Below are positions 45,945 to 53,591 of a stretch of 64,000 bases of DNA, piece after piece. The position numbers and the translations under genes were made by a program. The notes beneath the pieces are model-generated. The model ran no database searches. It was not told the origin of the DNA and was given only the letters and a program-made list of their open reading frames with translations. Every line of letters starts with the position of its first letter. Within the stretch, counting starts at the first letter, position 1. The stretch is from NCBI RefSeq assembly GCF_001517405.1, contig NZ_LN907827.1, positions 2,176,587 through 2,240,586 of the forward strand. Reading direction: 5' to 3'. This DNA comes from Duffyella gerundensis (lineage in GTDB: Bacteria > Pseudomonadota > Gammaproteobacteria > Enterobacterales > Enterobacteriaceae).

Positions 45945-46854
45945 CTAAAAGCCTTCTTCTGTTTTCCAAAACCATCAAGGCAGCAAACTCACGGGCACTT
46001 TCAGAAATGCACTCTGATGGCACGTCGTTGAAAACCTTAGTTATGGATTCTTCCGACAAACTGTCCAGTCGAGAAAGCCAGTGTTGACTTGCTGCTTCTC
46101 TACCAACAACAGATTGCCTATATGCATCTACGGTAAGCAATGGTTTTCTGTCTGTTTTTATTTTGAAAAGTTCTGACCTTGCTTTCCTAACGAAATAGGG
46201 TATCTGACGGTTTTTATCTCGACTGCTAAGTCGTTCCTGACGCTCAGCGTCAACCATCTCTCTACCTAAACTGGCTGCATGATCGTATGTAGGACATAAA
46301 AATTGTTCTCCAGTTTCATTATTGAGCATGATTGCCCAATTTTCATGATGTCTGTCTTGGTTACTGATCAAAGCATCAAGCATGAGGTAACCGCAAAAAA
46401 CATCAGCAGCATTTAATCCAGAGAGATCGTAGGGGCTAAAGGGCAGCTTTACTGCGTCTCTATCTAAACACGCCAGCACCCTACTGACCGTGTGCTCTCT
46501 CACTCGTACAGGCTTTTCATCGTCCTGAATCGGTTGAGGGTAATCAGATGACGTACTATGCAGGACTTCATTGCCCATGACCATGCGAAATTCATCAGGA
46601 ATCATGTTGGGAGATATAATTCCCATGCGGCCATATGCTTGCGCTATCTCATACTCAGCATGCGGTATGCCTAGCAGATGACACAACTCCGCAGCACACT
46701 TTTCAGACCAATGCTCACCTGTATTTGCGCGTGAATACTTGAACAACCAAGGATTGAGTTCTTTACCGACATACTGGAACCAGAACTTCTCTTTGGTTCC
46801 AAGCTGCTCGATATCATTGGCTACTGGCGTTAACTGGATAAACTCATATGGCAT
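45934..46854 (-). CDS. HipA-like serine/threonine kinase, prophage cargo
   Basis: 306 aa. Kinase features in order: nucleotide-binding Lys in WLFKYSR (K39), Glu in HWSEKCAAEL (E51), catalytic loop ALISNQDRHHENWAIM (D167, N172), metal-binding Asp in CPTYDHAASLG (D191), and a helical C-lobe. This is the short HipA-family kinase type without the N-terminal HipA subdomain, which instead appears in the downstream HIRAN protein. HipA toxins phosphorylate tRNA synthetases; the target here is unknown. Lower GC than phage core genes. First gene of a two-gene operon between cos and Q, with a candidate LexA box upstream. Confidence 0.8.
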   Translation of the reverse strand: MPYEFIQLTPVANDIEQLGTKEKFWFQYVGKELNPWLFKYSRANTGEHWSEKCAAELCHLLGIPHAEYEIAQAYGRMGIISPNMIPDEFRMVMGNEVLHSTSSDYPQPIQDDEKPVRVREHTVSRVLACLDRDAVKLPFSPYDLSGLNAADVFCGYLMLDALISNQDRHHENWAIMLNNETGEQFLCPTYDHAASLGREMVDAERQERLSSRDKNRQIPYFVRKARSELFKIKTDRKPLLTVDAYRQSVVGREAASQHWLSRLDSLSEESITKVFNDVPSECISESAREFAALMVLENRRRLLDDE

Positions 46855-46945
46855 TATGCGTCCCTGCTTACTTCATCTGAAGTTGAGGGCCATGATATTA
46901 CAGTTAACTAAGATAATTCCCAATGGTTAAGATAGTAGCACAATA

Positions 46946-46961
46946 CTGGTTTTATATACAG
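46946..46961 (-). promoter_or_regulatory. Candidate LexA box upstream of the HipA-like/HIRAN operon
   Basis: On the minus strand CTGTATATAAAACCAG, which fits CTGT-N8-ACAG except for one base (CCAG). The E. coli uvrD box, as I recall it, carries the same CCAG half-site. It lies 92 bp before the kinase start codon. Confidence 0.5.
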
Positions 46962-47115
46962 ATATTATGCATTTGGTTTTAGTATGTTCGAATACTACGT
47001 CAAACAAGCTATGCGAGAGCTTAGTGTTTCGAGCCCTTTACACAATCCTGCGCCGCTTTATCCTACAATCTACACCGATACAACGGGTTCAAACATATTT
47101 CCATCCCCGCGCGCA

Positions 47116-47134
47116 ATGCTATCCCCGCCACGCC
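47116..47134 (-). other. cos site, 19-nt cohesive end
   Basis: On the minus strand GGCGTGGCGGGGATAGCAT, differing at one position from the 186 cohesive end and at a few from P2 (GGCGAGGCGGGGAAAGCAC), both recalled from memory. Its place between gene A and gene Q is the expected one. In the virion this is where the linear DNA ends, so the kinase/HIRAN operon is at the Q-side terminus. Confidence 0.88.
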
Positions 47135-47268
47135 TGCCCGCTTTATGCATCGCTTTTCATGCATCTGCATGCCCTGCCCCGAGCCTTGCCAGCGCTGGCG
47201 TTGAAAGGGATTTGTGATCCTGTCTGGATCTTGCAAAACCATGCACGCTCATGCGTGGTCATCATATG

Positions 47269-47293
47269 AAAAAAGCCACCTCAAAAAGGTGGC
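47269..47293 (-). terminator. Terminator of the early (A) transcript
   Basis: GCCACCT - CAAAA - AGGTGGC; on the minus strand the stem is followed by six T. Located downstream of the 58-aa gene and before cos. Confidence 0.85.
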
Positions 47294-47323
47294 CTCAGTC
47301 ATACAAATCTCTAACGAAAGCAA

Positions 47324-47500
47324 CTATTCAACCTGGTAGAAAATCTTGCTCTGAAGGGCAGCCGTTTCGATAGTTCCAGCCATATCACTGATCATCGACA
47401 GTGCCATTTTTAATTCATCTGATTTGCACTGCGCGACAAGTGATACATCCGCCACAAACTGAATACGTGCAATAGTCTCGCTTAGTTTATCAATATCCAT
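47324..47500 (-). CDS. 58-aa SOS-controlled small protein, candidate antirepressor
   Basis: MDIDKLSETIARIQFVADVS followed by a mainly helical, acidic body ending in SKIFYQVE; no family recognised. The start is convincing: AGGAGG lies 8 nt before the ATG. A near-consensus LexA box sits 31 bp upstream and a terminator 31 bp downstream, so this is a compact SOS-regulated gene. In 186 the SOS-induced antirepressor Tum is encoded in the same region next to cos, which suggests an analogous role. No sequence similarity to Tum was apparent. Confidence 0.75.
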   Translation of the reverse strand: MDIDKLSETIARIQFVADVSLVAQCKSDELKMALSMISDMAGTIETAALQSKIFYQVE

Positions 47501-47530
47501 CAGTTGGTTACCTCCTGGCTGTAAATAATA

Positions 47531-47546
47531 CTGTATATAACAACAG
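47531..47546 (-). promoter_or_regulatory. LexA (SOS) box upstream of the 58-aa gene
   Basis: TACTGTATATAACAACAGTA (47529-47548) contains CTGT-N8-ACAG with matching outer bases, one of the best LexA sites by eye in this window. Confidence 0.85.
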
Positions 47547-47608
47547 TATCACGCAGATTAGAAATCGTAAACAATCGTATGGTTCGGATTAGTCCGACCG
47601 CTTATTTG

Positions 47609-49906
47609 TTAAGCAGGCTTCGCCGTTGAGTGCCTGGCCGCTAGCGCCTGGAAACGCTCCAGCGGTGACGGTTTTATTGGCTTGCCTCTGTATAGCTGAC
47701 CACGGCTGCCGCTCCAGTACGTTTGCCCTCCAATTTTGACACCATGCCCACGCATCATGCGTGTTACTTCTCCGGCTGAAAGCCGCATACGTGAGATATC
47801 AAAGACAGTAGTTTGTAAGTTCTCCCCTGCTTCGTTGATTGTGGGCGGGCTTGTTACTTTTTTATGAGTTGCGGGCTCTTTACTGCGTATTCGCGACAGT
47901 AGTTTTCGCCGCTCTTTACGTGGTTGCGGCTTTGAAAAGTCGAATTCTGTACATGGCTCATCGGCGGGCTTACCTGCTCCCGTACAGTTATTGACAGAAC
48001 TCCAAGGGGACGCGGACGCGTCCCGAAGTTCAACACCCAAATCAACGGCACGCTTCGGCACAATCTTCCACTGTGCGAGCCGGGTCAAAATCGGGGTATC
48101 TTCACCAACAGACGTGGCGTAAACGCCCTTGATGCGCACAGTCTCCTCGCCGTACTCGTTGCAGTCTTCGCTTGCCTGATACCAGGTGCGCACGGCCAGC
48201 TCGTCACGCTTCACGAATGGCCCACCCTGCGCGTTAACGTATTCAGCCCACTGCCCGGCATCAGCTGCATCATGCACGGCTGCAAACTCAACGCTCAGGC
48301 CGTGAGCGGTTTCACTGTCAGCCATGCGGCGCAGTTCACGATAAACCGTCACCGGCGCACCACCGACAAACTGAAACTGGCGGATGTGCCAGCGCGCCGC
48401 CCAGGCAGAAACGGCCGGGGCGGTTTCCTTTAGTTCTTTGCCGCTTTCGTCGTCCAGCTCGCCGTCGAGCGCATAGCCGTCGATGTTCTTTGAAATGTAT
48501 TTAGCCACGTAACCGGTGGCGCTGCCTTTCTCCGGATCGATGGCTTCAGGGTGAAAGCGCGCTTTTCTGGCTTTGTCTGTGGTCAGCTCATGGCCATCTT
48601 TTTCAAAAGCGTAAGCCTGGATGATGCTGCGCACGCGCTGCACATCTTCAGGGCGCATAAACATCAGCATATGCCAGTGCGGCGTGCCGTCATGGTGTGG
48701 CTCGGCAACACGAATGCCAAAGATGCGGATGTCTTCCCGGTGGAGCTTGGCGCGCACCTTCTGCCAGACGTTGCAAAGGTAACGCTGCGTTTCGGCCGGG
48801 CTGGCACCGTCCCATTTACGGTTACGGTGGCCGGTTTTGATTGTGGCGTGAAAGCGGGCTGGCGCCGTCAGCGTGTAGAACTCGCCAACAAATCCCATTT
48901 CATTGCAGATATTTTCAAAGCCACGGATGCGGGTCATCAACTCGCAGCGACGAATAGCCGGATTGGCCACGCTGCCGTCGTACTTCTCAATCAGGCTGAT
49001 GCGGTTGCCATCCTCATCTTCAAGCTCCATGCCTTTGAGAAACTCGCGGGTACGGCGCTTTTGCTCGCGCCATTCAGATACGGTCATGTTGCTGGCGTAG
49101 GGAGTATGTTTCTTGCTGACGTTGGCCAAGGCAATCTGCAGGTGTTCACGCCACGATGCAGCGACGCGGCGCAGGCGCCCTTTCCACCATTTTTCTGTCT
49201 GCATACGCATGATCGCCGGGGTGACTTCTTCCGGGTCAAAAAGACGTGATGTAACTTTATCCCACAGAGGCGGTGTCTGGTTCAGTTCGCGGGTGATGGT
49301 TGCGGCGGCCATATAAACACGGTGCGTATATTTATAATCTGACTCATCGCTGGCCTGAGCATGGACCTGCACCATTTCCGCCAGGATAAAATTAGCAATA
49401 TCGCCAGCCAGCAGATCCACATCTGCGCGAACCATGTCAGGCAGCCGGTTATAACGCTTCATCAGCTCCCATAACATCGCTGCTGCATGAGCCGCACCTT
49501 GTGGTTTAGCCTGATTACCAGCAAGCATTGTTGCGATGCTGCGATTCATCTCATTAAGTCGGTATTGAGCGCTGACGCATTCAACTCGTGGCAATGTGCG
49601 CTCAACAAAGGTTTTTGCAAAGTACGCATTGGCACGGGCTATGCCGTTTGTTTTTTCCAGCTCGCTGATACGCCGTTTTACATCGAGTTGCACGATCGAA
49701 GGTTGTACAGCCAGCAGCTGCTGCGCATGCGACAAAGCCGCAATCATTTGATCGCGGCGATGCTGTTCGTCATAGGTAAGATAAGGACTGGCAATAGCTT
49801 CCCGTGGAATGTTCCACGGGTAAGCGTATTCTTGCTGGCTTTTAGTTTCAGATTTAGAGTGTCCTCTCTTATCATTTGAGAGAATGGACGATGCCTCAGA
49901 AACCAT
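47609..49906 (-). CDS. A: Replication initiator gpA, rolling-circle HUH endonuclease
   Basis: 765 aa (P2 A 761), Phage_GPA family. The HUH metal motif is in HHDGTPHWHMLMFM and the two active-site tyrosines in YVAKYISKNIDG. It nicks its own origin inside the gene and starts rolling-circle replication with host Rep helicase. The start at 49906 directly follows the TAA of the upstream gene. Confidence 0.96.
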   Translation of the reverse strand: MVSEASSILSNDKRGHSKSETKSQQEYAYPWNIPREAIASPYLTYDEQHRRDQMIAALSHAQQLLAVQPSIVQLDVKRRISELEKTNGIARANAYFAKTFVERTLPRVECVSAQYRLNEMNRSIATMLAGNQAKPQGAAHAAAMLWELMKRYNRLPDMVRADVDLLAGDIANFILAEMVQVHAQASDESDYKYTHRVYMAAATITRELNQTPPLWDKVTSRLFDPEEVTPAIMRMQTEKWWKGRLRRVAASWREHLQIALANVSKKHTPYASNMTVSEWREQKRRTREFLKGMELEDEDGNRISLIEKYDGSVANPAIRRCELMTRIRGFENICNEMGFVGEFYTLTAPARFHATIKTGHRNRKWDGASPAETQRYLCNVWQKVRAKLHREDIRIFGIRVAEPHHDGTPHWHMLMFMRPEDVQRVRSIIQAYAFEKDGHELTTDKARKARFHPEAIDPEKGSATGYVAKYISKNIDGYALDGELDDESGKELKETAPAVSAWAARWHIRQFQFVGGAPVTVYRELRRMADSETAHGLSVEFAAVHDAADAGQWAEYVNAQGGPFVKRDELAVRTWYQASEDCNEYGEETVRIKGVYATSVGEDTPILTRLAQWKIVPKRAVDLGVELRDASASPWSSVNNCTGAGKPADEPCTEFDFSKPQPRKERRKLLSRIRSKEPATHKKVTSPPTINEAGENLQTTVFDISRMRLSAGEVTRMMRGHGVKIGGQTYWSGSRGQLYRGKPIKPSPLERFQALAARHSTAKPA

Positions 49907-50518
49907 TTACAGACCGCCTTCACTACACGGATCGTATGCATTTCCCGCTCGACGCGTCTTAACTTCCAAACGCTGCAAAACTTTTATCAGCGACCGACAT
50001 GTGTGCCGCTTGTGACGCGTTTTTGAATCAGACGCAAAATTACGAAGTTGAGCGCTGGCTTCCCGAAAAATCCTGTCGAAATGAGCTTGCTCGTCGTGTG
50101 CAATGGAATACCGAAGCAACGTAGCCACATCGCGAAGAGTGGTTAAAAGTAGTGCTGACCTCATTGAAAAACGTAAGCCAACAATATGAGAACACCCGAG
50201 TACGCGGATTCCTTCAGTGGGAGACAGTGGAATCTCTAGAGTCAGATATTCATATAGCGGTTCAGGCAACAAAGAAGACTGTTGCGTTTTTCCGTAGCGG
50301 GGAGAGGCAATTTCTTCCAATGCCGACAGAACTTTTTCTTGTTCCTGAGCATTTTGGCGAGTTTCTGGCTTCGCTCGTAGCGGGCAATGTTTATCCTCTT
50401 TGGTTTGGCCGAGTTGATACGGCTGATACGCCAGGGTGTCGAGATGGGCAGTATCCGTTATATTCCCCTCGAACAATTTAATTACGGTGTTGGCAGGGCT
50501 GTTTGCTGCAAAATTCAT
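49907..50518 (-). CDS. Unrecognised phage early protein upstream of gpA
   Basis: 203 aa, no motif recognised; it is basic toward the C-terminus (KTRHKRHTCRSLIKVLQRLE). It occupies the P2 position of genes between B and A and directly abuts the A start codon (TAA ATG), so it is almost certainly expressed with A. Confidence 0.65.
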   Translation of the reverse strand: MNFAANSPANTVIKLFEGNITDTAHLDTLAYQPYQLGQTKEDKHCPLRAKPETRQNAQEQEKVLSALEEIASPRYGKTQQSSLLPEPLYEYLTLEIPLSPTEGIRVLGCSHIVGLRFSMRSALLLTTLRDVATLLRYSIAHDEQAHFDRIFREASAQLRNFASDSKTRHKRHTCRSLIKVLQRLEVKTRRAGNAYDPCSEGGL

Positions 50519-50520
50519 AA

Positions 50521-50742
50521 TTAATGACCTTTGAAGTGAGTAGCTTTGAGTTCAAATATTTGCTGGCAGCTGACGCAGCGAGTAACACCATAAATAGCCC
50601 GGCGCCGCGCTTCTGGTATTGGCGTGTCGCACTCTTCACAAAAGGAAGCGCTGACCGCCACCGGACGATGAATGATTTGCGCAATGCTACGGGCAAGCAC
50701 TTCTTCACTGCGTTGTTGCGCCATGTCGATTGCGTCAGCCAT
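50521..50742 (-). CDS. TraR/DksA-type zinc-finger protein
   Basis: 73 aa with the DksA/TraR C4 zinc finger FCEECDTPIPEARRRAIYGVTRC VSC (Cys at 35, 38, 56, 59 approximately). Such phage proteins can bind RNA polymerase through the secondary channel and mimic DksA/ppGpp. Start overlaps the DUF2732 stop (TAATG). Confidence 0.85.
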   Translation of the reverse strand: MADAIDMAQQRSEEVLARSIAQIIHRPVAVSASFCEECDTPIPEARRRAIYGVTRCVSCQQIFELKATHFKGH

Positions 50743-50969
50743 TAGTGCAGCTCCCTTGATTCATTTCCGTAACGCTCTGCTTCGCGGCGAATCAGTTCGG
50801 CGGCTTCAATGCCGTTTAACCCTTGCTGATGAACATGCACAGCCAACTCTGCCAGGCGTGCAGATACAACCAATGCACGATCTCTGCGTTCTTCACTGCG
50901 GGCTTTATTCAGCATCGCGGTCATTGCTTCCACATCAGCGGTGTAATAATGGGTTTCGATATTTCGCAT
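50742..50969 (-). CDS. DUF2732-type phage protein
   Basis: 75 aa: MRNIETHYYTADVEAMTAML, followed by a helical segment with RRDRALVVSARLAELAVHVH. Resembles the DUF2732 small proteins of P2/186-like early regions. GGAGAG precedes the ATG. Function unknown. Confidence 0.7.
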   Translation of the reverse strand: MRNIETHYYTADVEAMTAMLNKARSEERRDRALVVSARLAELAVHVHQQGLNGIEAAELIRREAERYGNESRELH

Positions 50970-51038
50970 TTAACTCTCTCCAGTTTTGGGCAAAAGAATG
51001 CCCGACGGGTTTACGTCAATTATTTCGATACGGGATTT

Positions 51039-51422
51039 TTAATCAGGCAGAAAACAATCCGCAGTTGAGAACCGATGCGGCAGGATATTTCCCCAGCGCA
51101 CTATTTTATTCATGGCAATGATGATTAACTCTCGGCGCTTTTCATCAAAATGCTCGAACGGCCGGCCAATCTCGTCTTGCTTAAAAGTACCCGGGTGTTC
51201 TCGGTTTGCCAGTGTTAAAACACAGAATTTAAACTCGTCATTCTGGCGATTAAAATATCTCAGAGCCGGATTGCTGTTGTTGTCTCGCATCTGTCGCCAG
51301 CTTTTCCGAAACTCATCAAAAGTCATTCTTTCAACTTTATCTACACGAGCATGTACCAGACGAATTTCGGTAAAAGATGCCGGTGCGTTCTTACCTGTCA
51401 GTGCGAGAGCGGCGTTTGCCAT
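51039..51422 (-). CDS. DUF5347-type phage protein
   Basis: 127 aa from MANAALALTGKNAPASFTEI (start at 51422, GGGGG upstream; 7 extra codons in frame are less likely). The segment DEFRKSWRQMRDNNSNPALR and WGNILPHRF resemble the DUF5347 family of P2-like phages. Function unknown. Confidence 0.65.
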   Translation of the reverse strand: MANAALALTGKNAPASFTEIRLVHARVDKVERMTFDEFRKSWRQMRDNNSNPALRYFNRQNDEFKFCVLTLANREHPGTFKQDEIGRPFEHFDEKRRELIIIAMNKIVRWGNILPHRFSTADCFLPD

Positions 51423-51424
51423 AT

Positions 51425-51610
51425 TTAACCCCCGATAAAACATTTGATGCGCTTTAATACGCTTTGGCGCTTGGTGGACAGTTCACGCAACAACTGCTGC
51501 TGATCGTTGCAAGGGTGCCAACGCTTACATGATTTAGTTGCTATCCAGCCATGTCCAAAAGATGGCGACTGATTCTGGCGCTTGAGCAAAGGCGCAATTG
51601 AAAAGGACAT
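51425..51610 (-). CDS. fil: Fil-family phage protein
   Basis: 61 aa with the Fil signature PLLKRQNQSPSFGHGWIATK and KRWHPC. 186 Fil causes host filamentation by interfering with division and is expressed early. Start ATG at 51610 with GAGG 5 nt upstream. Follows CII as in 186. Confidence 0.75.
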   Translation of the reverse strand: MSFSIAPLLKRQNQSPSFGHGWIATKSCKRWHPCNDQQQLLRELSTKRQSVLKRIKCFIGG

Positions 51611-51617
51611 AACCACC

Positions 51618-52127
51618 TCAGCTCAGACCGATTGATGCGCCGAGCCCGCTGATAGCATCAACCGTCGATGCCATAGTGGGATTTGCCTGGATACGTGCCT
51701 GTACAGCCAGAGCGGCTAATGTCAGGCAGCGGATGCCTGTATTCACGTTTTGCAGCAAGCCGCGTTTGCAACTCGCGGTCATACGCTCAGTAGATATTGC
51801 ACCAGCAGCAAGCTGGCCGATCTCAGACGTAGCCTTCATGACGTAAACGGGAAGGCTTTCAGTGGCCAGCTCATTTACTGCGACTGCTGGCAGGCAGTTA
51901 AGCTGAGAAAGCGCGCCATCCATCAGCGACATGTCCTCAGTAATGGCAATTAGCGATAGCATTTCTTTAACGGTGAGTTCGTGGAACTGTTCCGGGTTGA
52001 GCTTGTTGCGCAGCGTCTGCGGTTTAATCCCTGCCCTTTCCGCCAGCTTTGCCAGGTTGTGTCGATTAGCAAAATCACGGCATGCATTATCAAAATGTGG
52101 ATGTGAAGAAAGCTCAAAATCAAACAT
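51618..52127 (-). CDS. cII: 186-type CII regulator
   Basis: 169 aa, the length of 186 CII; family Phage_CP76/CII. N-terminal helix-turn-helix (NLAKLAERAGIKPQTLRNKL) and a C-terminal helical oligomerisation region. In 186 it activates the promoter that drives repressor synthesis when lysogeny is established. AAAGGA lies 7 nt before the ATG. Confidence 0.88.
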   Translation of the reverse strand: MFDFELSSHPHFDNACRDFANRHNLAKLAERAGIKPQTLRNKLNPEQFHELTVKEMLSLIAITEDMSLMDGALSQLNCLPAVAVNELATESLPVYVMKATSEIGQLAAGAISTERMTASCKRGLLQNVNTGIRCLTLAALAVQARIQANPTMASTVDAISGLGASIGLS

Positions 52128-52158
52128 GTTGGAATCCTTTCAAACTTGCAAAATCAAA

Positions 52159-52560
52159 TTAAGGTTTGATGTAGCGACATTTAAGTGCCTGTTGACGGTT
52201 TTTTTCACGCCATGCAGCCACGTTGATAAGGGGATTTCCATGTTTGGTCATGGTGGTTTCTACAATCTCGCCCGTCTTCTTGTTCTTACGAGCCTGGGTA
52301 TAGGTAACAGACGGTGTTGGTGCCAGAAGGACAACACCATTGGCAATCCATTTTTCCAATACAGACATGCTGATACGGTTAGCAGAGGCGAAATCCTGCT
52401 TTGACATAGTGGGCGAAGTAGAGAGCGAGACAGCCTTCTCTACTGCCTCGTTTACCGCTTCACTTAGCGCAGGCATCAGAATAGCCGCCACGCTGGCAAT
52501 GAAGTCTTTGGATTGCACCAAGTCAAATGCGTTCTGGCTGTTTGCATTTTCAGTATGCAT
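52159..52560 (-). CDS. cox: Cox/Apl-type excisionase and regulator
   Basis: 133 aa. The C-terminal 80 residues (MSKQDFASANRISMSVLEKW ... GNPLINVAAWREKNRQQALK) match the phage Cox regulatory family, a winged helix-turn-helix that represses the lysogenic promoter and assists excision. An N-terminal extension of about 50 residues precedes it; its start at 52560 has AGGAG. Divergent from the repressor gene. Confidence 0.8.
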   Translation of the reverse strand: MHTENANSQNAFDLVQSKDFIASVAAILMPALSEAVNEAVEKAVSLSTSPTMSKQDFASANRISMSVLEKWIANGVVLLAPTPSVTYTQARKNKKTGEIVETTMTKHGNPLINVAAWREKNRQQALKCRYIKP

Positions 52561-52673
52561 AACGCAATATCTCCTGTTAGTTAAACGTGTTCTATGGTGT
52601 TACATGTGGTGTGCTGACACTTTAGATCCGTTTTTCTTATCTGTAAATAATAAAATCAAATTTAAGGTTCTCA
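52561..52673. promoter_or_regulatory. Lysogeny switch region: divergent promoters and operator repeats
   Basis: 113 bp between divergent cox and repressor genes. GTGT occurs at 52587, 52597 and 52609 with 10-12 bp spacing, the last as the partial palindrome GTGTGCTGACAC (52609-52620). Spacing of about one helical turn suits repeated repressor contacts. The part nearest the repressor gene is AT-rich and holds its AAGG ribosome-binding site. Operator identity is inference. Confidence 0.6.
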
Positions 52674-53519
52674 ATGCGTATTGAAAATGCCGTTGGTGCG
52701 GAAGTTTTAGAGAGAATGCTGTCTGCCTATGGCTTTAGCATGCAGAAAGAGTTAGCAGAACATCTAGGTATAGCTAAGAGCAATGTCGCTGGTTGGGTGC
52801 AGCGTGGACAAGTTCCAGGGAACGCTATTGTTCAGTGCGCACTTGATACTGGCGCTGATCTAAATTGGCTGATTAATGGCGAGCTTGAAAAAGCAAACCC
52901 TGTAACCTTTTCAAAGCCTGATCCCGTCGGTAAAGCTCTTTATGAAGAGGTTATGGCGAATGGTGGCAAACCTGTACTCCGACGGATCCTCGATGCATAT
53001 GGTTTTACTATGCAAAAACAGCTTTGTGATTTGCTTGATATCTCGTCGGGAACAGTAAGCACTTGGATACGTCGCAATTATTTTCCTGGTGACGTGGTTA
53101 TTACATGTGCGCTTGACACTAATGTATCATTACGTTGGTTGGCTACAGGTAAAGAAAAAAAATTCAGCATGGAAGGACCATTAAAGTATGAAAATTGCAT
53201 TGTAAGGAAAGCGCTTAATGCTGGTGTAATTGAGTATTTAAGTGAGTGGTTTTTAGACTTATCATTCCTTCCCCAGCAGCCATTGTCACCAGTTTTCATA
53301 AGCAGTAGGGTAGGTTCGTGGGTAATCGACGAAAAAGTAACAAGCATTAGTAATGGTCGCTGGTTACTAGGGATTAACAATAAATTCGATATCTATGACG
53401 TTGCGGTTTTACCTGGAAATATGATAAAGATACAAAACAAAAACTTAAACTTTGATTGTAGCATTGATGATATTGATATCGCTGGAAAAGTAGTGGTTAC
53501 AATAGAATATAATCTATAA
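52674..53519 (+). CDS. Phage repressor with tandemly duplicated CI-type DNA-binding domain
   Basis: 281 aa. Residues 11-70 (VLERMLSAYGFSMQKELAEH..CALDTGADLNWLINGE) and 101-160 (VLRRILDAYGFTMQKQLCDL..CALDTNVSLRWLATGK) are two copies of the 186 CI-type helix-turn-helix domain at an exact 90-residue period. The C-terminal 120 residues look like the CI oligomerisation domain (GSWVIDEKV; DIAGKVVVTIEYNL), without a clear Ser/Lys autocleavage pair. It should repress the early promoter and maintain lysogeny. The normal 186 CI has one such domain and 192 residues. Confidence 0.88.
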   Translation: MRIENAVGAEVLERMLSAYGFSMQKELAEHLGIAKSNVAGWVQRGQVPGNAIVQCALDTGADLNWLINGELEKANPVTFSKPDPVGKALYEEVMANGGKPVLRRILDAYGFTMQKQLCDLLDISSGTVSTWIRRNYFPGDVVITCALDTNVSLRWLATGKEKKFSMEGPLKYENCIVRKALNAGVIEYLSEWFLDLSFLPQQPLSPVFISSRVGSWVIDEKVTSISNGRWLLGINNKFDIYDVAVLPGNMIKIQNKNLNFDCSIDDIDIAGKVVVTIEYNL

Positions 53520-53591
53520 ATAGACTTAGCAACTAGATGATGGAATCCCTCCAAATCTAATTCATTTAAAAATTAATATTTATGAGGTTTT

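Larger units (their letters stand above)
46855..47323. other. cos region between the kinase operon and the 58-aa gene
   Basis: About 470 bp without a supported gene. From left to right it contains the kinase promoter region with a LexA-like box (46946-46961), the cos site (47116-47134) with GC-rich flanks likely to include terminase-binding sequences, and a terminator (47269-47293) for the leftward early transcript. Confidence 0.65.

Noticed and set aside
46984..47269. Plus-strand frames of 77 and 100 codons over cos
   Set aside because: They run across the cos site, lack ribosome-binding sites and have a random composition rich in Pro, Ala and Cys.
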